Part shown: in pieces, positions 18,910-28,500 of the stretch
Numbering within the stretch: the first letter of the stretch is position 1
Layout: each line of letters opens with the position of its first letter
From: Thermoplasmata archaeon
GTDB taxonomy: Archaea > Thermoplasmatota > Thermoplasmata > GCA-020350865
Direction of reading: 5' to 3'
DNA: 64,000 nt
Assembly: GCA_020348445.1 (NCBI GenBank)
Contig: CP070751.1
Location: 3,681,002 to 3,745,001, forward strand
Position numbers and translations under genes: made by a program
The notes under the pieces: generated by a model
What the model saw: the letters and a program-made list of their open reading frames with translations, nothing else
Database searches by the model: none
Told to the model about the DNA's origin: nothing

Positions 18910-21900
18910 TCGATTTGGAAAAAAAGATCGCTGAAAAGAATATGCCGAATGCTGGCTTCGTAAATGCCTTAAATCGCATGGGTAGTGATACATTCGAGGA
19001 GCTTGTAAACAAATTAATGGGTTTTTTGGGTTTGGAAATAATTGCAGGCAATTTTGTAGACGATATATGTGATATTAAGGCCAGGGTCGGCGATAAGGTA
19101 AAAGATGCGGATTTTCCTTTATACCTCATCAGAATGTACAGAAGAGGAAATACGGTGTCCCCAGAGGATCTGCAGGATTTTGTTGGTCAGGGAAGAGATG
19201 GGGATGAGGGTTTAATGTTTTTTTCTACATCAAGTGTATCAGAGGATGCTAGGCTTTACGCAAAAGAATTCGATGTCGAGATCGTGGATAATAAAGCATT
19301 GGCAGCAATTTTGAAAAAATCGTACCTTCTACATGAGCTTTTGACCTATAGGGACAGGGAGATACTCAGAGAAGAAAAGGGAAGGTATTTACCAAGTATT
19401 GACGAGCTGGAGAACATAATCGAATCTGGAAATCGGGCATTCGCCAAAAGGGACTATTATGATGCTTTGAGTTATTTTAAAAAAGCCACGGATCTAAAGC
19501 CGAATTACGATGCGGCATGGTACATGAAAGGTTTGATATTCAACAATCTAAAGAGGTACCAGGAGGCTTTGGAAGCCTTTATGAAGGCTCTTGAGAGCAA
19601 CATCGAGAATGAGGAAGCATGGTACAGCTTGGGTCTCGTCTTGTACTCCCTAGGCAGATACGATGAGGAGCTCGAATGTTACGACAAAGCAATTGAATTG
19701 AAGAAGAACTTTTTCTCTGCATGGAACAACAAGGGTACAACACTTCTTCAGCTGGAAAGGTATGAAGAGGCCATCGAATGTTATGATGAGATTTTAAGGC
19801 AAAACCGAAACTTCAAGATGGCCCTGAACAACAAGGGCATAGCTCTTAAGAAAATGAAGAGAACTGATGAAGCCCTCGAGTGTTTTACAGAGGCCATAAA
19901 AATCGATGCTAATTATCAGGATGCTTGGTTTAACAAGGGTCAGATTCTTTTGGACAGCAAGCGATACAAAGAGGCCTATCATTGTTTCGAGAGGGTCCTT
20001 GCGTTTAATCCGGACAATATACAGGGCCTCTATGGAAAAGGCAGGTCTTTAGAGGGAGTGGGCCAGTTTAGCAGGGCTATTGAATGTTATGGGCGTATAA
20101 TCACCATCGATGCCAGATTTTACGCGGCAAAAAGGCGAAAAAAGAAGGCCCAGAAATCGCTTGAACAGAAAGGAGACTCACCAATTGATGAGGATTTCTT
20201 TAAAATAGATTTGGGCATGCAGGATGTATTTCAGATCATGCCTCATATACCTGAAAAAGAAAGAATTCTAGTGGAGAAAACTGTATCCATACCGGAGGTT
20301 TCCCTGAAAGAGGTAGAATCGAAATTAGAACCTACGTTCGTCTCAGAGCCAGAACCAAAACCCGATATCAAGGAAGTCGTTTCAGAAGAAAAGAAACCAT
20401 TGCCAGAAAGACAGGCACTAACAGCTGAGGCAAAAGCCCTTTCTGATATGAGACAGAAATTGGAGGAGAAAGAACTTGAATTAATCCAAATGGAGGACTG
20501 GTTAAAAGATAAATATGAGACCTTTAAGAAAGAGCGTCATGAAAGAGATGCATCTGCTGAGAATTTTGTTAGGGAAAGAGAGGTACTCCAAAGTGAAAGA
20601 GAGGCCCTGAAAAGAGAAAAAGCGAAGTTGATTGGGCAAACAAAAGGTGTGGCAAAGGCTAAGGAGAATATATCTGTAATAGAGAGCGCCCTATATGAAA
20701 AAGAAGAGGAATTGACCAAGCGTTACGAGGAAATAGAAAAAAATAACGAAAAGATACTCCAAAGGGAAAAGGAGCTGGAAACAGCCGCATTAAAGCTGAA
20801 GAAGAGGCAAGAAGATCTTGAGATGCAGGCAAAGATTCTGATGGATAAAGAAAGAAGTTTGCGCGAGGATGCAAGGATTCACATGGAGGTGGGAACAGAG
20901 GAAAAGCAGGTTTTTGATTTTGTTTCGGAAGTTGAGGAACCAGGTGAAAAGGAGCAAATGGCGGAGGAGGAACCTGAAGAAATAGAAATGGATGTGGAAA
21001 TAGAGGGGGTGGAAGAAGAAGTTGAACCCAAGGTTAAAGGCATTGAGCCAGAACCTCAAGTGGTGGCTGAAGAAGGAATTAGGGAACTTTTCATCGAAGG
21101 GGAGACAGTATTAGATAGGGAGGTTCTTGCACTGTACAGTCTAAGACGCTTTGATGAAGTCGATGAAAGAATTACCCAATCTTTCCAACAGGGATTTGAA
21201 TCCAAGCTCCTTTGGATATTAAAGGGTAATATCTTGCGGGAAAAAAGACAACTTGATGAAGCCTCAAGTTGTTATGAGAATGCCCTGAAATTGGATCAGA
21301 ATTATATTATTACCCTTGTGAACCTTATGTCCATAAACTATGAGCGCGGAGGGTATGAGGAAGCCTATAACTGGTGTAAAAAGATATTGGCACATAGACC
21401 GAAGGATGAGAAGTTCCTTTTAGAGAAAGCCCTTTTGGAGGCGAAGTTTGGGCAAATTGATGAAGCCATATCCACAATCGATAGTATTCTAGAAATCAAC
21501 AATAAACTTGAAGGGGTCTGGAATCTAAAGGGCATGATCATGTATAACTTGAATCGTGATGATGAGGCCATGGCCTGTTTTGATAGGGTGCTGCATATCA
21601 ATTCAACAAATTACACAGCATTGAACAATAAAGGAGTCCTATTGTATCATGGCAAGAAGCTGGATGAGGCAGTCGAGTGTTTTGATTCTGCCCTTGAAAT
21701 TGCACCTAATAAGCGGATATTGGAAAATAAGGATGCGATCCTAAAAGAATTAGACCAAATGAAAGAAGAAGAGGAAGTTGGTGAAGAGCACGCAGAACCA
21801 GGGATCATATCCACATTACTTGGGGAAATTGCTAAGCCCGAGCAAATTGGGGAGGGTGATGTTACCCAGGACTTGGAAATTGAAGAATCAAAGGCAGTTG

Positions 21901-22346
21901 GGGATGATGAGGGCGATATGTTGGATTTGGGGAGAGAGGGGGCAAAGGAAGCCGAGAGTTCCCTTTTCATGTGTCCTTCATGTGGCGCTTTTGTGAGCGA
22001 AACCGCGACAAAATGCAATAGCTGTGGTTATGATTTCGAATCTGAAGAAACAGAATTGATAGAAGAGGTCGAGGAGGTTGAAGAGGAAGAAGAATTTGAG
22101 GAACAAAAGGAAGATAAGGAGATATCAGAAGGGCGACCAAAGGATGAAATAATCAAAGATCTGATGAACATATCTGGTATCGGCCTTTCAAAGGCCAATG
22201 CTTTGTATGAAGCAGGTTTTCGAAGTATCGACGATTTGAGAGAGGCTCCAGTAACTGACTTGGCAGAGGTAAAGGGAATCGGTCGTACCCTCGCTAAAAT
22301 CATAAAAAAACGACTGGAGAGTAAGAAATTCAAGGAGGGGGAATGA
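18906..22346 (+). CDS. TPR protein with dead nuclease-like domain, coiled coil, zinc ribbon and helix-hairpin-helix
   Basis: A large scaffold of 1146 residues if it starts at the TTG overlapping the previous stop (TTGA); an ATG at 18942 is an alternative. Residues 20-135 resemble an Mrr-type restriction-endonuclease fold (FEELVNKLMGFLGL, DDICDIKA), but where the catalytic QxK should be it reads LIRMYRR, so it is probably inactive and used for binding. TPR units fill about 165-400 and 731-945, with a charged coiled coil at 508-658 between them. A zinc ribbon (CPSCGAFV...CNSCGYDF, about 1021-1042) and a helix-hairpin-helix pair (ISGIGLSKANALYEAGF, VKGIGRTLAKIIKKRL) end it. The modules suggest contact with both nucleic acid and protein. 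It heads straight into the GTPase genes. Confidence 0.85.
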   Translation: MIDLEKKIAEKNMPNAGFVNALNRMGSDTFEELVNKLMGFLGLEIIAGNFVDDICDIKARVGDKVKDADFPLYLIRMYRRGNTVSPEDLQDFVGQGRDGDEGLMFFSTSSVSEDARLYAKEFDVEIVDNKALAAILKKSYLLHELLTYRDREILREEKGRYLPSIDELENIIESGNRAFAKRDYYDALSYFKKATDLKPNYDAAWYMKGLIFNNLKRYQEALEAFMKALESNIENEEAWYSLGLVLYSLGRYDEELECYDKAIELKKNFFSAWNNKGTTLLQLERYEEAIECYDEILRQNRNFKMALNNKGIALKKMKRTDEALECFTEAIKIDANYQDAWFNKGQILLDSKRYKEAYHCFERVLAFNPDNIQGLYGKGRSLEGVGQFSRAIECYGRIITIDARFYAAKRRKKKAQKSLEQKGDSPIDEDFFKIDLGMQDVFQIMPHIPEKERILVEKTVSIPEVSLKEVESKLEPTFVSEPEPKPDIKEVVSEEKKPLPERQALTAEAKALSDMRQKLEEKELELIQMEDWLKDKYETFKKERHERDASAENFVREREVLQSEREALKREKAKLIGQTKGVAKAKENISVIESALYEKEEELTKRYEEIEKNNEKILQREKELETAALKLKKRQEDLEMQAKILMDKERSLREDARIHMEVGTEEKQVFDFVSEVEEPGEKEQMAEEEPEEIEMDVEIEGVEEEVEPKVKGIEPEPQVVAEEGIRELFIEGETVLDREVLALYSLRRFDEVDERITQSFQQGFESKLLWILKGNILREKRQLDEASSCYENALKLDQNYIITLVNLMSINYERGGYEEAYNWCKKILAHRPKDEKFLLEKALLEAKFGQIDEAISTIDSILEINNKLEGVWNLKGMIMYNLNRDDEAMACFDRVLHINSTNYTALNNKGVLLYHGKKLDEAVECFDSALEIAPNKRILENKDAILKELDQMKEEEEVGEEHAEPGIISTLLGEIAKPEQIGEGDVTQDLEIEESKAVGDDEGDMLDLGREGAKEAESSLFMCPSCGAFVSETATKCNSCGYDFESEETELIEEVEEVEEEEEFEEQKEDKEISEGRPKDEIIKDLMNISGIGLSKANALYEAGFRSIDDLREAPVTDLAEVKGIGRTLAKIIKKRLESKKFKEGE

Positions 22347-22374
22347 CCAGTAAAGCAAGACGTGGTGAAATAAA

Positions 22375-23253
22375 ATGACAGAATTCAAGGAAATAATGAA
22401 AAAAATGTGTGTAATCGGTGAGGCAGCTGCAGGAAAAACAAGCCTGATACGAAGGTTCGTGGTGGACAAATTCGACGATAAATACATTGTCACCATTGGG
22501 ACGAAGACCTCCAAAAAGATATTGACAATCAAAGACAAAGATGTCAATGTGAGCCTTAAATTGATGATTTGGGACATACTTGGCCAGAGTCATTTTGAAA
22601 AGCTAAAGCAATCGGCTTTTAAAGGCTCAAATGGAGCTTTTATTGTGTTGGATCTAACAAGAAAGGAAACCCTAGAGTCATTCGAGAAATGGCTTTCGTC
22701 ACTGTATAACGTGGTTCCAGGGATTCCTGTGATCATACTGGCCAATAAGAACGATTTGAAGATGGAATTTGGAGCCCAGGAGATTGAAGACCTCGTCAAG
22801 GACTATGGATTCCCGTATTATCTCACAAGCGCAAAAACAGGGGAGAATGTAAATGATGCCTTCTATACCATTGGAAAAATGATGATCGAGGGTTGGAAAT
22901 GTGCAGAAACGCAACCTTCATCTGAGATAAAAGAGGTCGCAGAAGAGCTTATCGATGAAGAAATGGTGCTGGATAAAGAGCTCACCGCAATAGAAGTTGA
23001 GGATATAATCATGGCGAGATATTGTGAGCTTCTCGAGGATCCAGAGTATGCAATGGCCATAATAAGGGAGCAATTTAAAAGAGCGGATGTGGATTTTAGG
23101 AATCCCACTCCACAGGGTCTTTTGAGGGTTGTGGAATTTATAATAAATGCTGCCGCAGATCAGGTCGAGGCCAGTAGGTTAAAGCATGAGAAGAAAACAT
23201 ATTCCGATCTGATCAGGATGATAGACCGACAAGATACTATCACCATAAGGTAA
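22375..23253 (+). CDS. Ras/Rab-like small GTPase with C-terminal extension (copy 1)
   Basis: A small GTPase of 292 residues. The G domain covers 8-172: P-loop GEAAAGKTS (15-23), switch I Thr40 (YIVTIG), WDILGQ (66-71) with the Gln71 needed for Ras-type hydrolysis, NKND (124-127) and TSAK (151-154). A further 115 residues form a helical tail with the block DIIMARYCELLEDPEYAMAIIREQF, shared with the other two GTPases here; I do not recognise it. There is no lipid-anchor cysteine box. GGTGA lies 7 bases before the ATG. It is 28 bases after the TPR gene and 32 before the next GTPase, so all four form one operon. Very close to copy 3, which suggests a fairly recent duplication. Confidence 0.93.
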   Translation: MTEFKEIMKKMCVIGEAAAGKTSLIRRFVVDKFDDKYIVTIGTKTSKKILTIKDKDVNVSLKLMIWDILGQSHFEKLKQSAFKGSNGAFIVLDLTRKETLESFEKWLSSLYNVVPGIPVIILANKNDLKMEFGAQEIEDLVKDYGFPYYLTSAKTGENVNDAFYTIGKMMIEGWKCAETQPSSEIKEVAEELIDEEMVLDKELTAIEVEDIIMARYCELLEDPEYAMAIIREQFKRADVDFRNPTPQGLLRVVEFIINAAADQVEASRLKHEKKTYSDLIRMIDRQDTITIR

Positions 23254-23285
23254 GATGATAATGCTTTGGTGCGGTGGTGATTAGC

Positions 23286-24116
23286 ATGAAGGAATATAAT
23301 AAGAAGCTCATTCTCCTAGGCGACGCAGCAGTGGGAAAAACAAGCCTTATTAGAAGGCTTGTCGTGGACCAATTTGACGATAAATATATATCGACTATAG
23401 GAACAAAAATCACCGCAAAAGAGCTACAAATCACAATTGATGAGGCAATAACCTACTTAAAGCTTCAAATCTGGGATATACTGGGTCAGAAGGGTTATAC
23501 AAAACTGCATCATAACAGCTTTCGCGGAACCAATGGTGTCTTTATGGTGGCAGACATAACAAGAAAGGATACTTTGCAAAGCCTCAAGAGCTATTGGATT
23601 CCAGAGGTGGAAAACCTAGTTGGTTCTGTCCCTTTTATCATATTGGCAAACAAATCCGATCTTATTGAACGCGCAGAATTTAATGAAAGCGAATTAAGGG
23701 AATTTGCATCCAAATACAAGGTACCATTCTATCTTACCAGTGCAAAAAACGGTGAGAATGTGAATAGAGCATTTCATAGACTTGGGGAAAGAATGTTAAA
23801 ATCCAAAGAAGCTGAGCCTGTAAAGCCTTTTATGCCAGTGGAAATTGAAATAGAAAAGAACGAGATCATAGAGCTTATTGACAGATTAATAGATGATTTT
23901 TGCAGGGAATATGGTAATCCTGAAGGGGCAATGCCTATTTTAAGAAAACAGTTCGAACTCGCAAAGTTCGATCCCAACCACCCAACACAGGAGGCCATAA
24001 TATCGGCTATTGAGAGATTGGCGAGTTTTGAGATGGGCTTCAAGAAGAAGGAGATTGCAGAGACAAATCTCCTAAAAAGACTCAGGTGGATCAAAGAAGT
24101 CAAATGGAATGGATGA
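23286..24116 (+). CDS. Ras/Rab-like small GTPase with C-terminal extension (copy 2)
   Basis: A second GTPase, 276 residues from the ATG at 23286. A GTG at 23274 is in frame but the GGTGGTGAT run lies inside that extension and is better read as the ribosome site for 23286. Motifs present are GDAAVGKTS, STIGTK (switch I), WDILGQ, NKSD and TSAKNGE. It is clearly more divergent than copies 1 and 3: the second half of the G domain differs (SYWIPEVENLVGSVPF) and the tail is shorter, ending RLRWIKEVKWNG. It still carries the shared tail block (LIDDFCREYGNPEGAMPILRKQF). Last gene of the TPR/GTPase operon. Different effectors from copy 1 are likely. Confidence 0.92.
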   Translation: MKEYNKKLILLGDAAVGKTSLIRRLVVDQFDDKYISTIGTKITAKELQITIDEAITYLKLQIWDILGQKGYTKLHHNSFRGTNGVFMVADITRKDTLQSLKSYWIPEVENLVGSVPFIILANKSDLIERAEFNESELREFASKYKVPFYLTSAKNGENVNRAFHRLGERMLKSKEAEPVKPFMPVEIEIEKNEIIELIDRLIDDFCREYGNPEGAMPILRKQFELAKFDPNHPTQEAIISAIERLASFEMGFKKKEIAETNLLKRLRWIKEVKWNG

Positions 24117-24222
24117 TACAATATTCATTTCTTGGTAAGAATTTTCAAATAATTTCACTGATATTTTTAAAGGTATCATTATTTCCTTATTCTTTATTAT
24201 CAAACCTGATTTTATAGACAAA

Positions 24223-24256
24223 AATATTTAATCGACTTCTGTCTGTATTAAATATT
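24223..24256. promoter_or_regulatory. Ten-base inverted repeat upstream of GTPase copy 3
   Basis: AATATTTAAT (24223-24232) and ATTAAATATT (24247-24256) are exact inverted repeats separated by 14 bases, in the 250-base gap before the third GTPase. It may be an operator or overlap the TATA region; the AT richness makes chance agreement possible. Its position about 110 bases before the ATG suggests separate control from the first two GTPases. Confidence 0.45.
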
Positions 24257-24366
24257 GTAATCCTATATTGAATGATTTGGGTAATTAAACACAGGCAAAC
24301 AAGATGATATTTATCTTTGACATCAAACATGTCAATTGCATAAGAAAACCTTCCTGAGGCATTAAA

Positions 24367-25221
24367 ATGACTGAAGTTATTGAGATTATGAAGAAGATGT
24401 GTGTAATTGGTGAGACATCAGTGGGCAAGACAAGCCTGATACGAAGGTTCGTGATTGACAAATTCGATGACAAATACATAGTCACCATCGGCACAAAAAC
24501 CTCCAAAAAAATACTGACTATCAGAGCTGATGATGCCAATGTGAATCTAAAATTGATGATCTGGGATATACTTGGCCAGAGTCACTTTGAAAATATTAAG
24601 GAGTCCGCTTTCAAGGGTACAAACGGAGCCTTTATTGTATTGGACCTCACAAGAAGAGAGACCTTAGAGTCATTTGATAGATGGCTCTCATCACTTTATA
24701 ATGTGGCCTATGGGATTCCCGTTATTGTATTGGCCAATAAGAGCGATTTACAGGTGGAATTTAGAGAGAGCGACGTTGAAGCACTCGTTAGGGATTATGG
24801 ATACCCGTATTTTATAACGAGTGCAAAAACTGGGGAGAATGTGAACAATGCATTCTACACCCTTGGGAAAATGATGGTCGAGGGTTGGAGATGTGAAGCC
24901 GTCCAATCCCTGTCCAAACCGGCTAGAACAACTGATGAGATAATCGAGGGCAACATGAATCTGGACAGAAAGCTTTCGGCAATAGATGTTGAAGACATAA
25001 TCATGGCAAGATACTGTGAACTTCTTGATGATCCGGAATTTGCTATGGCTATACTAAGAGAGCAATTCAACAGGGCAAATGTGGACTTTCGGAATCCAAC
25101 ACCAGAGGAGCTTTTGAAAGTTGTGGATTACATTATAGAAGCGGCCTCGAACCAGGTTGAGGCCTCTCGTTTAGAGAGGGAGAGGAAGGCCTATTCAACT
25201 CTCATCAGGATGATCAACTGA
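24367..25221 (+). CDS. Ras/Rab-like small GTPase with C-terminal extension (copy 3)
   Basis: A third GTPase, 284 residues, with GETSVGKTS, IVTIGTKTS, WDILGQ, NKSD and TSAKTGE. It matches copy 1 through nearly the whole G domain and the tail (DIIMARYCELLDDPEFAMAILREQF, NVDFRNPTPEELLKVVDYIIEAA), differing mainly in a 20-residue linker. GAGG lies about seven bases before the ATG. Its gap from copy 2 carries an inverted repeat, so it probably has its own promoter. It directly precedes the giant surface protein, whose cytosolic tail may bind GTPases. Confidence 0.93.
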   Translation: MTEVIEIMKKMCVIGETSVGKTSLIRRFVIDKFDDKYIVTIGTKTSKKILTIRADDANVNLKLMIWDILGQSHFENIKESAFKGTNGAFIVLDLTRRETLESFDRWLSSLYNVAYGIPVIVLANKSDLQVEFRESDVEALVRDYGYPYFITSAKTGENVNNAFYTLGKMMVEGWRCEAVQSLSKPARTTDEIIEGNMNLDRKLSAIDVEDIIMARYCELLDDPEFAMAILREQFNRANVDFRNPTPEELLKVVDYIIEAASNQVEASRLERERKAYSTLIRMIN

Positions 25222-25547
25222 GAATGCGATTTGGGATATAAAACCTGTATATTTTTTTTGAACGATTCCAATAATTACGTTAAATATCATTGTTGAGAAT
25301 TGATGTTGATAATTAAGAAAAAGAATTTTAATATTTGTACAGGGTAAGTTATTGTACATTAATAGTCGGATAGGTAGAACTCTCGAATCCTTCGATTATA
25401 TCGACGCCAGATAAAATATGTTTATTCGGATGAAGAAAAAATAATATGGTTAGAGAATTAGAGGAAAACGTATTTCCATTTGAGAACGATAATTGATCAA
25501 GGGAAAATTGAAAGCACAGATAATACCCAGCTCATTTAAAACACTCC
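25222..25547. other. AT-rich intergenic region before the giant surface gene
   Basis: No gene is visible. TTGTACA occurs twice in direct orientation (25335-25341 and 25352-25358), 17 bases apart; its TGTACA part is self-complementary. Several AT-rich runs could serve as promoter for the 10.8-kb gene that follows. Confidence 0.35.
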
Positions 25548-28500
25548 ATGGGTCGATACGCGATGATACAAAATACAAAAAAGCCCCATAAAAATGCCAT
25601 AATCAAGATTATCTTAATGACTTTGGTACTCAGCAATGTAGTGATTCTTCCAATTTATCAACAAGTTCAGGCAAAAGAGCACTTGATAGAGGAGAACGAT
25701 GAAGAGGGAGTGGGGCAGGGGCTAGCTATTTATTCTAACTATAGACTGGCTCAGTGCTTTAATGCCACCAGTAATTATACCCTGAAAAGGGTGAGCCTTT
25801 TTGTAAATGATGAGGGTAGTATGGAGAGTACACTGGGTGTACAAATCTATGATAACGATGATAAGAGTGATGGGATTTCCGACAATGATGTACCTAATTC
25901 TTCAATTAGTCCTATGGTTGGTAACAACGGCCCTAATAATGAATTTACCTGGCTGGATTTTAAGTATTCGGTTCCCTTGACTGAGGGAGAGAGGTATTGG
26001 ATCGTGGCAGATTGTGGAGGTCCTGAGGGTGATGGTTACAGATGGAAGGATTCTGAGAATGATTCATATTCAGGTGGATATATCGCAAAGGAAGGCAATC
26101 CTGATTGGATTCTAGATACCTCCAACGACCTGATGTTCAGAGTTTTTGGGGAGTACGACAACGATGTTGGCGTGGAAGAAATAATAGCTCCTGAGCTACA
26201 GGAGTTGTACTTGGAGGCCAATGTCACAGCTATAATAATGAATTACGGTGTGAGCTCCCAGAGTGGCTTTGATGTGAGGTGCACTATATTGGCTCCAAAT
26301 GGTTCTGAGATATTGAATGACACAGAGACAATTGATACCTTGGGTTCTGACAAGATGACTGGATTAACTTGGTTCTTTACTCCTGTAGTTGAGGGCGTCT
26401 ATGCGATTACGGTAACAACACTTTTGGAAGGAGACGAATATAATATCAACAACGCAATAAGCATGAATATGAATGTTCAGAAAATGGCTGTACTTAAGCT
26501 TCACGCACCAATCGAAGTCACTGATAATTATGGCAACTGGCATGGGGATAAAGTACCTACAAATGACACCTGGCATACGAGCAGAAGGGAATTTATATGG
26601 AATGACACAGTCGGTGATGATAACGGCGATGGAGATTATACCTATCCAAATAGTACCCAATTCGAAGCCGGTTGTCTGGATATCACTGAATTTCGAGTGG
26701 CTGTGGATTATAATCGCCTCAATTTTAGAATTGAATTTGGAAGCATCGACGACGGCGTTGGAGATGGTTCAGATGGTTGGTTGGGTTTCAGCGAGCAGAT
26801 CATCGAGATTCTGATAGATACTGACAGGGACGGCACTGGCAGAGACGATACAATAAGGAACGCCAGACTTAAATTGGATAAGAGCATAGGATGGGAATAT
26901 GCACTCTGGGTAAATGGATGGAATGATGGGTACATCTTGGATGAGTCCGGGAATATGCCATTTGGTGTGCTAGCACAGGGCTCGCCTGAAACCAATGCAG
27001 TGCAAATCTCATTACCTTTATCTAACGGATTTTCTCCCGATTTCGAGGTTTGGAGATATGTGGTTCTTGTAGGGGCCCATCATAACAAAAGTCTCCCTTT
27101 TAATGTCCACGGCAGTAGATGCGGTTTTATGAGGGTAGATTCGCAAAATTCTACAGTCAGCGGAGGAGGAGGTGAGGATAAAAACGGCGCGGATTCCAAT
27201 GTCTATGATATGGTATTTGCATCTTTACAAAGCTCGCAGCTTGATGATTATGGAAGTGAAGATATATTATTAACAGAATTTACTGATACCATGGGCATGT
27301 CCGGTAGTGATATTTCAAGTTCCGAGTGGTGGGCCCAATCATTTACAGCCCCGTTCACCTGTCTGCTCTCTTCTGTGGATATCTTTGCTAAGGATGTTGC
27401 TCCAGACTCGATTATGATGGGGATAACGATATATGACAATAATGATATGGACAATTTTAATCCTGATGATGATTTACCGGGTTGGACGTGGTTATCTTCA
27501 ATAAATGGTACGGATTTTGGGACAGAATATGAATGGAAAAACGTGGAATTCTCAAATCCACCTGTAATCAGAGGTGGTGAGACATATTGGATAGTAGCAA
27601 AAAGTATGGATGAGTCTGGGAAAGGATACAAGTGGGGAAAGAATCAGAATACTCCCTGGGGCGGTGGTCATAGTGCAAGTTGGCATGGCAGTGACTGGCA
27701 ATTGGAAGATGGTGATATGCTGTTTCGGGCCTATTTTAGGAAATTGACAACAATCGATGCCCATCAACCGATATATTTTGCACCCATAGTTATCAACGAG
27801 ATTTATGTGAATGGCTCAGCTGATAAAGAATGGATCAATATCTTATATGATGGAACAGACTATGCTCCTCCATACTTGGATATGAACAATTGGACTTTAA
27901 CAGATCAGGATGGAAATATTTTTCAATTTGAGGATTTTACATTATACAACTACGATAGTGTCACAGTCCATTCCGGCTTTGGGGCAGACAGCGAAACCGA
28001 TCTTTTCTGGGGTAAATCTGTAGGGGTATGGGACGATTTCGGCGATGATGTTTTGCTCAATTCAAACTTTATCGTACCTGTAGATTTTATGAACTACACC
28101 GATGGCAACGAATTTGGCAATGATCCTCCTGTTGGAATGAATTGGGGGCCAGAAGACAACGAGAACCTTCCTATAAATCCTCACCGTCTCCAAAAGCTAT
28201 CCTTGAAAGTCGAAGGTGGAGATTACGATTTCTACAGGGATTGGGAGTTCGTTGCATTGGGTAATGTACAAGACAAAACCCTGTATTTTTTTGATGACGG
28301 AACTTTCGATTCACAAGATCCACATGATTTTATGAATACCACACCACCAATAAAAGTTGAAGTCTTAGATTTTGACGGGGATGGGAATCCTGGCTTAACA
28401 TTGAATAAATCTGCCCCACCTACAGATCCTCAAAGGTATCAGGAATTCAACCTCACACCCGTTCTGGCAATGGATTTCAAAATTGTTGATAATGTTTTAA

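Noticed and set aside
26515-27240. Glucodextranase or other glycosidase activity in the giant protein
   Set aside because: The similarity is to a C-terminal, non-catalytic binding region; no glycosidase catalytic domain is present.
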